Shown: positions 19,905-32,700 of the stretch, one piece after another
How the letters are laid out: each line of letters starts with the position of its first letter
Numbering within the stretch: position 1 is the first letter of the stretch
Program-made: the position numbers and the translations under genes
Notes under the pieces: model-generated
Seen by the model: the letters and a program-made list of their open reading frames with translations, nothing else
Database searches by the model: none
What the model was told of the DNA's origin: nothing
NCBI GenBank assembly: GCA_009763385.1
Contig: CM019825.1
Location: 19,707,499-19,771,498, forward strand
Source: Coix lacryma-jobi var. lacryma-jobi
Lineage: Eukaryota > Streptophyta > Magnoliopsida > Poales > Poaceae
Reading direction: 5' to 3'
Length of the DNA stretch: 64,000 nucleotides

Positions 19905-22900
19905 TCAGAGCGATTTGTACTTTTCGATAAGATGTGATGCGTGTAAGCGAGAATTCGGAGTAATGGTGCACCCCAGGCTTCGAAGGTAAGATATCTGCAG
20001 GACAAACAGGGACGAGTTCTGTTTAGTTTTCTGATAGAGAGCAACATGGGCTTCAAAAACAACAGGCAGAATCATAAAGAGCGCAGATGCACAGCAATGC
20101 AATTCTGACAAAACTATAGCTGACCTGCTTGACTGTAGGTTCTGACGAACCCATAGAGTTCTCAATCCTTTGCTTTTGGAAATGTTCCTGAAATAAAACC
20201 ACAAAAAGGTCACAAAAGGGTCTACTGAAGTACAGAAATAGCTCCATTTTCTGCACGATATTTGTAATGGCCCAGGATCTCACGATTCTCACCTGCCTTT
20301 CTCTATTCAAATGATTCCGCTTCTCTATAGGAATCTGTTCCCACTTGATAACCTGAAGTTCACATTATCGAATTAGTAAGAAAAACTAACAAGATTACCA
20401 GGCATGATGCCGAGAAATATCATAATAATAATAATAATTAAACTCACATATTGTGCATAGCCCAAGGCTTCATCACCACTTAGGAATGACTTCAGCTTTC
20501 GCAAGACATCCTGGATAAGAAACATGTCATCAGTTTTTTTACAGGTTAAGCTGTCGAATACAAGACAGAAATTTTATCATTGTTCCTCCGCCCTTCAAAA
20601 GTACAGATGATGACAAATAATAGTGCCAGCAAGAATACAACAAACAATCACAAAGAACAGATATAACTGATAGGAGAATCAATAAGTGCGGTGATGCTTC
20701 AATACGGGAAAGAGGAAAAGAGGTCACCTTGCGCTTGTATCCTTTACCACGTAGGCGTTCATCGATCACAAAACTGATCTGAAAATTCAAGCATACATCT
20801 AACATGAAATAGGCATAGAAGGGCACTGGCAATCCCGAAGCTTTAGTAGTAAATGTCACAAACGTGTGGTCGCTGCAATAGTGGAAGGGTAGAGTATCCT
20901 AGCCTGCTGGTATCCAGATTCCAGAGTGTTCACGTACTGTGAAGAATTCAGTACCTTTTCAAGTAATCTCTTTGGATTTTGAAATGCCAGCTTCTTGCCC
21001 CACTGATGAAATATATGTGAGACTACCGATCTATCATCAATGTCGAACCTATGAATCAAGTGAAGCAAGGGGGAAAAAAGTGTAAACCAAATAACATAGC
21101 AAAGCAAAGCTTTGCATAAAATATGATTATGCAAAGGAGAAATAATGTTTTTTGACCACCAAAAAACTGCAGATATCTACATTAAGCAAAGTTAAAAATG
21201 AAACATCAGATCATACAAAGATGATCCACCTTCTCAAGAAATCATTAGCAAGGCATGCTTGAGCCTGTTCTGGATAAGATGAAGCTTCGTTCTGTCCCAT
21301 AATTGGCTTTCCGATTGATGTATCCCCTTCAGAGTCATCAAAAGGAATATCACCTGAAGGCTGTGCAGGCATTTTTCTGAGAGTCTCTTCGCCCTACAAG
21401 TTAACAAAAGACAAAACTGTCAACAATTATGTACATACAAGATACTGCATAAGAGTATTGCCTGCTGATGAAAGAAATAAGCAAATAGGCTCATATTGAG
21501 AAATCTTAATGGTAGGCAATGGAGGCCATTTGAACTCAGTGAAGTCCTACAGCTAAGAACGCAAAGACCAAACCAACCCATTGACTCATTCTAGTTCTTT
21601 TGGCTATGTATCAATAGGAAGTTGAGTGGAGTGGGTTTTAGGTTAACCCACTTGCACTCTTACCTTACCATCAGTAAAATAGTTTTCAGTTCACAAAGGG
21701 GTCTAGTCTAACAAATAAAGAAATGTTTCACTCAAAAGGATGGGGTTCATAGCACAGCGGTTGTGACTCCTGAGTAGCACCTCCAGTGCCTCTTTTCAAC
21801 TCCTCATGGGAGCGAATTTCAGAGCTGGTTAAGAAACATCCCTCGTTGGTGATAGGGTGCCATACTATGGTAACGGTGGCAGTCGGCCTGTGTGAGTGGT
21901 GTGGTCCTACCCTGGGGGTGGTGACGGGCCGAATCAGGTGGCTGTTGCGGTGCTAGGTCTGCTATCAGGGTCTAGGGAGGAGGGGTGTTCTCAGATGGTT
22001 CAAAACTGAGGATTCTTCTTCCAAACAATACCGTGGGGACAGTCTTTCTCCCACCGGCTGAATCTTTAGTAAAGTATTAGATTTAGTAAAACTAGATCCA
22101 ATGGTATTTCTCACCTGCACCTCGAGAAGGTGAACAGGAATTTCTCTGAGGAAACGTGAAGGTTGCAGAAGCTGTATAAGCAAATAGGCCAGGTCAGAAC
22201 AGAAAATGATATTGCTTAAAGATAAGCATGGTACACAAAACAGCCTGCCTGGCGATTAGAGTCAACTGTAACATGCAAGATGTACAGCTTTTTCCGAGCT
22301 CGTGTCATTGCAACATAGAGTAACCTCCTCTCCTCCTGTAATGAACAAGTCCGAGTATATATATTAAAAACATAGATAAGCAAAAATATAATTTTGAGAC
22401 AAACCTCCAGTGTGCTTCCAGCTTCTTTCACAGCACCGTTGTACTCATGCAACAAAGGAATTTCTGAATCATTTGCCTGTATGAAGAAGCAATGGTTGAC
22501 ATAAAAACAGTATGTTTTGATAAATTAATATATACAATATATCAATATGCATGAAACATATATTTATTAAAATTAATTTCGAGTTTCGAAGAAGACAAGC
22601 CTCCAAGAAAGCCACTCCACCTAATGAGTCCTATTCCTATCCGGTCTACATTCATTATTCTTCATAGGCACTGCATTGGGTCTATAGGTTGTTTTTACTT
22701 TTTTTTTTCTTCTTTCTTTAATCCAGTAGCTTGATAGGACTTCCCGTAACCCAAAAAGTTTTTTTTTGATAAAAAATCTAAAATGGTTGGTTCTTCACTA
22801 CAACCCCTACTCCTCCAAGGCAGTACTCATCATTGGCAAATCTGAGTGTCTCGATCATTGGAAAAATCCAAGTTTCTCAATACGAGCTGAGCCCCACCTA

Positions 22901-23740
22901 CACAAATTGGTCCATCAACGGCTTTTTTCTATAGTGGCAGAGAGTTTTCATCTCTTCGATATGTGCTAGCTAGGTAATCCCTTTACTTAATTTGATATGG
23001 AATCTCTTGTTACCAGAAAGGAACTGAACTAGCTTGAACAGAAAGAATGGAGAACTAATGGACTGATGGCCCACTGATTGAACCAACCCTGCATTATTTG
23101 GACACGCCATTCACCTTCAATATGTGTGTCACAGATGGAAAAAAATATATATTAACGTTCTATCAGTTTGCTGGTAGCAACATTCACCCTGTACATGTGA
23201 TTATTTTTATGCACAATTTGAAAAAAATTACACCAAGCCCACCTTGACTCTTAGAACCTAATCCCACTAGACAGCGTAGGCCGCTTCACCTGCTTAATCA
23301 GCAATTAGGTGCTAGACACCACCACACTGTCTGCCTAACACTACATGTGTGGCAGAATATTTGTATAATGCAATTCGTCCTGAAGAGTGAAGAAAATACC
23401 TGCACAATAAACACGACATCCCACTCCAAACCTTTTGACTACAAATTGAAAAGGAATTATCAGCATGTTGCCTAGTGTCACAGGATTACCAAATGGCATA
23501 GCCAACAATACTAATTGAATTCAAGAGATAACATACCTGATGAATAGTTGTTAATGTGATAGAATTCTTATTTTCCTCCTTTCGGGATCGAAAATTTTCA
23601 GTTTCCCTCAAACATATATAATCAATGAAAGCTTGAAGTGTAGAAGCACAGCCTTTCTCGTCAGTCTTGCTTCTCTCCATTGAACTAGAAAAATGTGTTG
23701 ACAAGAAGTCTGACATATCATCCATTAAAAATTGAAGGAC
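19905..23740 (-). CDS. SRS2: SRS2-like helicase exons 20-31: motifs V and VI and C-terminus
   Basis: Exons: 20, 23740-23537; 21, 23438-23400; 22, 22476-22405; 23, 22335-22249; 24, 22171-22115; 25, 21393-21230; 26, 21048-20955; 27, 20778-20728; 28, 20510-20448; 29, 20352-20293; 30, 20187-20125; 31, 19994-19905. Exon 20 ends TTIHQ and exon 21 starts SKGLEW, so motif V is split by an intron. Exon 23 has EERRLLYVAMTRARKKLY. Intron 23 starts GC (CAG followed by gcaggc), the only non-GT donor. The C-terminal exons are basic, with little recognisable fold, and end EKYKSL. Confidence 0.9.
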
Positions 23741-26700
23741 CTGCAATTATCCAACAAAAACTGATATAACCTCTTGGATATGCTACATCCAGAATTATTT
23801 AAACTAATTTCCCTCTGAGCACAACATCCAAACTAAGTTTTTTGTGGAGGATAAATGTTGGAGTGTATATGTGTTAGGCCCATGAGGCCCATGTAAGACT
23901 ACAATATGGCTACCCTCCTAGGGTTGGCCCAATCAATCCATTCACTCTTTCCAACATGGTATCAAGTTAGGGTTTCCTTTCCCCTCTCCCTTCCCTCCCT
24001 CCCCTGCCTGCAGCCGCCGCTGCTGGCGCCGCCGCCACCGCCGGCCATGGCCAGCGGCCTCCCCCCTCCCTCCTCCAACACCCTTCCCTTTCTCTGGGTG
24101 CAGACCGCGCGGGCGCGGGCGCCGCGGGCGCGGGCGCCGCGGGCGCAGCAGCCGCCGCGGGCACGGGCTGCCCTGCTGGCTGTCCACCCCCATCCCTGCA
24201 CGGCACCTCTCCGTCCGCAGCAGGGGCCTTCTCCGGTGGCTGGTGGTCTCCTGGTACAGCCCCCGACTTGTCAGCTGCCTCCCGGCGCCACCTTCGGCCC
24301 CGGCAGCACCTTTCCTCCACTCCACGGCTTGGCGTCCCTCCCTGCTGCTCTCGACCCTGCTCCTCCCGTCAGCAAGGACGTTGCTGACCTCCTTGTGCAG
24401 ACGCCCGCCGCTGCCTCCATCCAGGCTGCTGCCCTTCATGCTACTCGGGCTGCCGCTGAGGCTAGCCAGGCGCGGGTGCGTGCTGCCGCTGTCGTTTGGG
24501 CCAGGGAGCGCGATGCGGTTGACGCCCTTGCTCGCCGCATCGCCGCGGCGGAGCAGTTCCTCACCTACAACGCCACCGGAGCGCCTCCATCGTCTCTCCT
24601 TGGTCCACCTCCTCCCGGGCCGAGCGGGAGTGGGGGGGGGCGTGGGAGTACACTGGTACATCCGCCGGCAGCTGGCGGAGGGTCTCGCCCCATGCACACG
24701 CCGACAGCCATCTTCGCTAGGGCTGTCCCGGGCGCTTCCCCGTTCCCGTCGCCGTGGACTCCACCTCCTGGGACTCTACCGGGGCCTTCGGTTGGGATCC
24801 GACGGCCTTGGCCCGCTCTTTCAGCACCCTCGGCCTGGATCGCTGACTCAGGAGCCACCTACCACACCACTCCCAACCCTGGTCTCCTATCTTCTGTTCA
24901 CCCACCCTCTTCGACTCACCCTTCGTCCATCATGGTCGCCAATGGCTCTTGCCTTCCGGTCACGTCTGTGGGTGCCGCTAACACCCATGGCTCCTTTCTT
25001 CTTCCCGATGTCCTGGTTGCTCCCAATATGGTTCACAACCTTCTTTCTATTCGCCGTTTCACAGCTGACAACTCCTGTTCGGTTGAATTCGATCCTTCTG
25101 GTCTCACTGTAAAGGACTTGGCTTCCCAGCGCCCTCTTCTTCGCTGTGACAGCACGGGGCCCCTTTACACTCTTCGGTTTCCTACTTCCGCTCCATGGTC
25201 CTCACCTTCCCCTCCGTCAGCTGCTTTCGCCACCACCACCTCCTCTACTACTTGGCATCGTCGCCTTGGTCACCCTGGCCACGATGCCTTGACACAGCTT
25301 AGTCGTAGCTCTGCCATACCATGTACTCGAGCTCGCGATGAGCATTTGTGTCATGCGTGCCAACTGGGCCGACATGTTCGTCTTCCTTTTCCTACTTCTT
25401 CCCATGTGGCCCATATCTTTGACCTTGTCCATTGCGATCTGTGGACATCTCGTATCCCTAGTAATTCTGGCTATAAATACTATCTTGTGTTGGTGGATGA
25501 TTTCTCTCACTATTCCTGGACTTTTCCTCTTCGTGCCAAGTCTGACACTTTCCCCACGCTCCTCCACTTCTTTGCCTGGGTGTCCACACAGTTCGGCCTC
25601 ACCATCAAGGCCGTTCAGTGTGACAACGGGCGTGAGTTCGATAACTCCACGTCTCGTGCATTCTTCCTCTCTCACGGCATGCAGTTGCGCATGTCGTGCC
25701 CCTATACCTCCTCCCAGAATGGCAAGGCCGAGCGCATGATTCGCACCACCAACGACACCATCCGCACCCTCCACTTGCAGGCCTCTCTTCCTGCCCGCTT
25801 CTAGGTCGAGGGTCTTAACACCTCCACCTATCTCCTCAACCGTTTACCTTCCGCTGCCTGTCCCGCTCCCACTCCTCACCACGCCCTCTTCGGTACCCCT
25901 CCTCGCTACGACCACCTCCGTGTCTTCGGGTGTGCGTGTTACCCTAACACCACTGCCACCGCTCCTCACAAGCTGGCTCCCCGGTCGACTCGGTGTGTCT
26001 TACTCGGGTACTCCCCGGATCACAAGGGGTACCGTTGCTTTGACCTCTCCTCTCGTCGCGTCCTCATTTCCCGACACGTTGTGTTCGACGAGGCTGACTT
26101 CCCCTTCTCTACCACCACCTCTCCTCCCACCTCCACACCACCTCCCACCTCCGACCTTGACCTCTCCTCCTTGTTTCCCACTGACGCGGTGGTCCAACCA
26201 CCTTTACTGTTTTACCCTGTAGGTCCTCCACCACGCGCTCCGCCGGGCTCGTGCCCCAGCTCTCCTGCTCACCCGCGCCCTCCGTCGGGCCCGTGCCCCG
26301 GCTCGCCGTACTCCGGGGTTGCGCCGGCCCCTGCGCCCTGCGCCGGTCCGACGGCCCCGTCCCCTAGGGTTGCGCCTGACCCTGCGCCTTGCGCCGGTCC
26401 GACGGCCACGTTCCCCGGGGCTGTGCCCGACGCGGGTCCGATGCCTGCGGCACCTCCCGCACGCTTCGTCCAGCCGGTGCGTGTCTACCAGCGACGTGCG
26501 CGGGCGTCCTCCCAGCCCCTCGTGCTGGATCCGTCACCGTCGTCGCCACCTCGGTCTCCTCCCGTGGCCGCTTCTCCGCCGTGGACGCCTACGCCACCAC
26601 CTCCACCCCCGCCGGCTGCTCGGGTTGAGCCGCCCGTGTACCACCCCCCCCATTCTTCACCGCCACCCGCGTCATGTTCACCCCATGGTGACGCGTCATG

Positions 26701-29700
26701 CAGCGGGGGTGTTGCGGCCCGGGCTCTTGCCGCAACGCACGGCGAGACGCGGGTCTCTCCGGTACCCTCTTCCGTGCGTGCCGCCTTGGCCGACCCTCAC
26801 TGGCGTCGTGCGATGGAAGAGGAGTACTCGGCTCTTCTAGCCAACCAGACCTGGGATCTGGTGTCCCGTCCGCCTGGCTCGAATGTCGTCACCGGCAAGT
26901 GGATCTGGACTCACAAACGCCGAGCCGATGGCACTCTTGAGCGGTACAAGGCTCGCTGGGTTCTCAGGGGTTTCACTCAGCGGCCTAGAGTTGATTATGA
27001 CGAGACTTTCAGTCCAGTGGTGAAGCCAGCTACAGTCCGCACCGTACTCTCGCTGGCTCTCTCTTGCTCGTGGCCCGTGCATCAGCTGGACGTCAAGAAT
27101 GCTTTTCTCCACGGGACACTTGCTGAGACAGTCTACTACAGTCAGCCGACGGGCTTTGCTGACTCTTCTCGCCCTGATCTGGTCTGCCGCCTCAACAAGT
27201 CACTTTACGGCCTCAAGCAGGGCGTGGTACTCTCGGTTTGCTGCATTCCTGCTCACTCTGAGATTTGTGGAGGCGAAGTCAGATACTTCACTGTTCATCT
27301 ACCACTACGGTGGGGAGACTGCCTATCTGCTGCTCTATGTTGATGACATTGTGCTCACCGCTTCCAGCCCGGCACTACTACGGCGGATCATCACCTCTCT
27401 TCAGTAGGAGTTCGCGATGAAGGACCTCGGTGTGCTCCATCACTTCCTCGGGGTCACCGTTGAGCCTCATCCCAGGGGTCTCTTTCTTCACCAGCGGCAG
27501 TATACTCTTGATATCCTAGAGCGAGCTGGGATGACTGACTGCAAGCCCTGCTCCACCCCTGTTGACACTCAGGCCAAGCTGTCAGAGACCGAGGGCGCCA
27601 CAGTCACTGACCCTACCGTGTACAGGAGTCTTGCGGGGGCGCTTCAGTACCTCACCTTCACCCGCCCGGACATCACATATGCAGTTCAGCAGATTTGCCT
27701 TCATATGCATGATCCGCGAGAGCCTCACCTCACGGCCCTCAAGCGCCTTCTCCGCTACCTCCGCGGCACCGTCAACTACGACCTGCTTCTCCACCGGTCT
27801 GCCTCCACCGAGCTCGTCGTCTACACCGACGCTGACTGGGCCGGGTGTCCGGACACTCGCCGATCCACCTCCGGCTATGCTGTCTTCCTCGGCGGCAACC
27901 TGGTGTCCTGGTCGTCCAAGCGTCAGCCGGTGGTCTCCCGCTCCAGTGCCGAGGCGGAGTACCGTGCTGTTGCTAACGGCGTGGCTGAGGCCTCCTGGCT
28001 CCGGCAGCTCTTGGGTGAGCTCCACAGTCCCCTGACCCGGAGCACGTTGGTCTACTGCGACAACGTCAGTGCCGTGTACCTCTCCACCAACCCCATTCAG
28101 CACCAGCGGACCAAGCATGTCGAGATCGACCTTCACTTTGTCCGTGACCGGGTGGCCATCGGCGATGTTCGGGTTCTCCACGTCCCGACCACTTCCCAGT
28201 TCGCCGACATCTTCACCAAGGGCCTCCCGTCCTCGACCTTCTTCGAGTTTCGCTCCAGCCTCAACGTCATTGCTGGCTAGTTGAGTCTGTGGGGGGCTCC
28301 TGTGTTGTGCTTCTTTTCGTGCCCAGTCTTGAAACTCCGCTACGCCGGTAGTTCAGACTGCGGGGAGGGGGGGGGGTTGGAGTGTATATGTGTTAGGCCC
28401 ATGAGGCCTATGTAAGACTACAATATGGCTACCCTCCTAGGGTTGGCCCAAGTAATCCATTCACTCTTTCCAACATTTACTTACTGTTATCCAACATCAT
28501 GAAATTCACTGTCAATCATGTTTTCTATCTAATGATTGTTATTGACACATTTTATTCTTCTCTCTGCTGCTTGAGTGACAAACGGTTGTTGGTTGCTTGA
28601 CAGCAAGCCTTGGATGCATGGACTTGTGTTACAGAGGTTGCATATGGTGGAATTTTAGATGGAATTACTGTTTTTTAAGGGGTGCAAATGCACCCCCTAG
28701 CTTTGCCCTTGTTTGAAGGACCAAACTTGCACATCTTGCATACGGTTTGGGGAAGAAGCCATTACATTTGTTTTTCTCCTTAAAGAAGTTAAGCTTTCTT
28801 TGAAATGAAACCTGTTAATGAAAATCTGAATCATGATGCATATTCTCATTGTTATGTGGAGATTATTATCGTGTATTATATGCATGTTCTGTGTGCCTTG
28901 AGCTGTACGATCACCTCCAACTTAAGAACAACCATTAAACAAATCCCATTTTAATCTTAGCCTTGACACATTTTTTCTCTGAGTCATTGTTTTTATGTTA
29001 TTTCCACGCTTAAGGATCAAGCACAGTACGACTTTATTCTGATTTTCTCATTTGTTGACCCTAGGGCCCAGATTACTCAAGGACGTAAGGTTTTATCGAC
29101 TTTGGATAGCCTATCGAAACTTGTTGAGAGGGTATGGAACATTGTTCAACTGGCAATTTTGTACTGTGTATTTTGTAATAGACAGCCATGTATTGTGTAT
29201 CTTCAGTGTTACTACATCAATGCATGTAAAGTAAAAGAAAAAATGATTCATAAAGAAAATAAACATCTATGGAAAGTATACATAGGTAATTTACCTACAA
29301 ATATTGAGCAATTCAGCAGAGGCTGTACTATTACTTTATTTCTTCAAAACATGGTTATAGTATCATTTTAAAAGTTTATATTATCTTTTGCTTAGTTCTT
29401 GAAGGAATATACCTTTTTTCTTTGCTGTCTCTGTCTCAGGAACAATCAGTTTCAATCATCATTTCCTCTGCGGTAGAAATGCTACCTCAGGTATACTTAA
29501 CTTGTTATAATTGTTTTCAATGAACTTCACCTTTAGGGCCCGTTTGGATCCTTGGAACTGAATTCATTTTAAGAATCATAATTTAGACACATATTAATTA
29601 AACTAATTTGGTTGTAGGGGCCTCTGTTTTTGTATTTGGGCGGGTTACATGCCCTGTTATCTGTAACTTTTTGGGGTTCGTTACCCCTTCTTTTCTTCTT

Positions 29701-32700
29701 AATTTATTGATGCGCAGCTCTCCTGCGCGTTCGAGAAAAAAAATGGATTATATTTGTATCTTATTGTTGGCTATACGAGAGAGATACTCATGTGTTGCAT
29801 TTCTACCGTAGAGGAGTGAGTTGAAGGGAGTGTTATAGGTTGCAAAGTAGAATTATAGCATGATGATCTATAGAATCCATTTCTCTCTCTCACCCTATGA
29901 ATTTGATATAGGCTTATATTTGAACTTTGAAAAGTGGTGGAATGTCAAATTCCAAGCCAAATACCCTAGTTTATTGAGTGGATTCCAATTCCTTCAAAAT
30001 GAAGGGATCCAAACGCCCTCTTAGTGGATTGCTGGGATATAAATATATGACTTAAAGAAAAAAATTGTTCCTTTGTTTTAACAATAATTTGTATGTGCAG
30101 TTGGGTCTTGACTTCATTTTGTTAACTTATTATAAGTTATAACTTATAAGTTAATTCATGTAATGAAATCATGATCAATTTGCCGTAGCCAACATTAGAA
30201 GGTGATTGAAACAGGATTTGTGATGGCAATTAGGCACCAGGTTGGGCATGCCTTTCCACCCTTTCCTGTCATCCATGGCACATGGTGCCTATTTGGTAAT
30301 GCCTTTTTCGCCCACAAGATCAAATTAATAAAAAGAATGCCTTGGAATTTGGAAGTAACAAACAAGAGTTGTTGGACTAAATTTGTGTATTGGGCACAAC
30401 TTTGGCCCCATGAGTGTGCTTGTGGACCAAAAACCTAGATTGAAACTATCAATAAACGACAATCCATACAAGGAATCAATCAGCTAGTGAAGTGGCATCC
30501 ACCTTTACTAGGTTGCCATGCAGTGGTGGAGCTTGAGTGGGTGCCATCAATGGATTAGGGGACCCACTATTGATGCATGCACCAAATTAGCCTTGGACTA
30601 TTGTATGTATATTGAAAAAAAGAAACCTATGGGTGGCCATGGCCCAGGGTTGGCCTTAATGTTTATTAAGCATATGAAGGCCCATCTACTATAGGCCCAT
30701 ATGGCCCATGTGGCTCCTATATATAGTTATCTCCACTAATGGAATAATCTCTCTCTCTAATCCCAAGGTTAGTATCATGGTACCAAAGCCATGGATTTGG
30801 GTTAGAATTAGACTCATCTAATTCACATGAGATCCATTTTTTTCCCTTGGGATCTACTCTGTTCGCACGAGGAGGTCTTCTGCTCGTGCCGTCGTTGCGT
30901 CGCGTGGCTCCTCCACGCGCGGGCTTCCTCAGCCTTCTCCACGCCGTCCGCGCGGGCTTCGTCAGCCTTCTCCGCGCCATCCGCGCGGGCCTCGTCGGCG
31001 TTTCCCGCGCCGTCCGCGCAGGCCTCGTCGGTCTTCCCCGCGCCGTCCGCGCGGCCTCGTTCGTCTTCCTCGTGTCGTCCGCGCGGTCTAGCCGGTCTTC
31101 CTCGCGCCGTCCGCGCGACCTTGTCTCCCGGCCGCCGGCTCCTCTGCCCGCACGTCGCCCGCGCGATTCCTCCGCGCACCTTCCGCGTGATTCCTCCGCG
31201 CACCGTCCGCGCGACACTTCCCCCGGCCGCCGGCTCACCGCCGGATTTCACGCGCGGAACTCACGCGCCTGGGCGATCTTCCCGCGTCTGTTCCTGCTCG
31301 ACGGATTTGGCTAGGTCCTGCTCGTCCGCTTGCTACTGCTGGGTTTCCTCTTCCACGGCAGCAAGTGACTGCTGGGCTTCTTCCACGGCAGCAAGGTACA
31401 GAGTGACTGCAACTCCTCTGCTGGTGATATTAATCCCTCTTTTCCACTGCTATTCGTACTGCTCTTGGTCCAGTAGATTCCATCATGTCTCAGATTACAG
31501 CAATTGTTATCAACATCACTCTAGATGGTTAGAATTACTTAGAATGGGGTTTTACTGTTGAAACTGCATTGCGGGGATGTGGTCTTCATTTTCACTTGAC
31601 TGATGATCCACCAACTCTTAAGACTGATGGTAGTAATGCTGCTGCTATGAAAACTTGGGAAATCAATGATGGAAAAGTCATGACTGCTATAGTTAATAGT
31701 GTTAAATCAACCATGATTATGAGTTTGCGTAAGTTTAAGCAAGCCAAACAAATGTGGGCATATTTGAAGGAACGATATGTCTAGGAAAGTGGTGCTCTTC
31801 TACATACTCTTATGCAACAACTTCATGTTATTGAACAGAAAGACATGTCTATTGATGAGTATTACTCTGCTTTTGATCGCTTGATGGGTTCTTTGATTTC
31901 CATGGTGCCCCAATGTACAGCAGCACAAAACTGTACAACACTTGCTTTTCTTGAGCAGTTTCTCACTTACAGATTTGTCATGGGGGTCAGGGCAGAATTT
32001 GATTCTATTCGTACCAGGTTGCTCCATACTTCTGCTACTGTCTGAGTTACTTGCTGAAGAGACACGCCTACAGTGGGCCTCCACGTCCCGACCACTTCCC
32101 AGTTCGCCGACATCTTCACCAAGGGCCTCCCGTCCTCGACCTTCTCCGAGTTTCGCTCCAGCCTCAACATCACTAGTGGCTAGTTGAGTCTGTGGGGGGC
32201 TCCTGTGTTGTGCTTCTTTTTGTGCCCAGTCTTGAAACTCCGTTGCGCCGGTAGTTCAGACTGCGGGGGGTGTTGGAGTGTATATGTGTTAGGCCCATGA
32301 GGCCCATGTAAGACTACAATATGGCTACCCTCCTAGGGTTGGCTCAATCAATCCATTCACTCTTTCCAACAATAAATGTATAAAATAAGTGCATCAATGG
32401 GGTTTAAACTTACTGATCTGATATCACTATCTTCATTTAATAATTTGCCATTATCAACGTCAACAACTGCACGCTTCTCAAGGAGATATTTCTGCAAATG
32501 AAATGCAATAAAAACTTTAACAAGGGTTGAATAAAAAATAAGTGCAAATATTTAACAAAGATTAGCAGTGATTAGCTAAAAGTTCCTCAAGGTTTGGTAT
32601 GACAAGAAGACAACCAACAATAAGCATTTCCAGATACTCTGGCGGAACAATACTGCAAAACAATGTTTCTGGCGGCATTTTAAAATCTCCAACACCGAGC

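Larger units (their letters stand above)
28476..30663 (+). other. captured segment of the helicase gene inside element A (copies of exons 17 and 18)
   Basis: About 2.19 kb matching 38092-40279 in reverse orientation. It contains unspliced copies of exon 17 (29065-29131) and exon 18 (29440-29490) with their splice signals, and the intronic MITE. Base differences from the native copy are rare, for example one in the gagtgac/gactgac stretch near 28595. Because introns are kept, any RNA intermediate was unspliced. The copies are antisense to the gene that now surrounds them, so they cannot act as exons of it. Confidence 0.88.
27169..32074 (+). repeat. inverted-repeat arm A (copy)
   Basis: It pairs with 36681-41585. 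Coordinates sum to 68754 left of a G-run and 68755 right of it; the only length change I see is ten G here against nine C in the partner (near 28366 and 40379). Just a few base differences were seen across 4.9 kb. Confidence 0.92.
23856..32371 (+). mobile_element. Ty1/copia mosaic element A, carrying host helicase exons; in helicase intron 19
   Basis: The outer LTRs (23856-23956 and 32271-32371) are 101 bp, differ by one base by eye, and are flanked by ATAAA at 23851-23855 and 32372-32376. That makes the 8.5 kb between them one insertion, in the plus orientation, antisense to the helicase gene. Interior order: copia polyprotein to 28280, an inner LTR at 28376-28475, helicase-gene DNA 28476-30663, the 5' LTR and gag of element C 30664-32074, then a short copia 3' end with a G-rich polypurine tract. 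The part 27169-32074 is an inverted copy of 36681-41585. Confidence 0.88.

Noticed and set aside
29065..29490. A second functional copy of helicase exons 17-18
   Set aside because: They are on the opposite strand to the gene and enclosed by the LTRs of element A, with no adjoining exons.
30717..31251. Arg-rich minus-strand proteins in the element C leader (also at 37504-38038 in the other arm)
   Set aside because: They arise from the 33-bp minisatellite; the frame is opposite to gag and has no domain.
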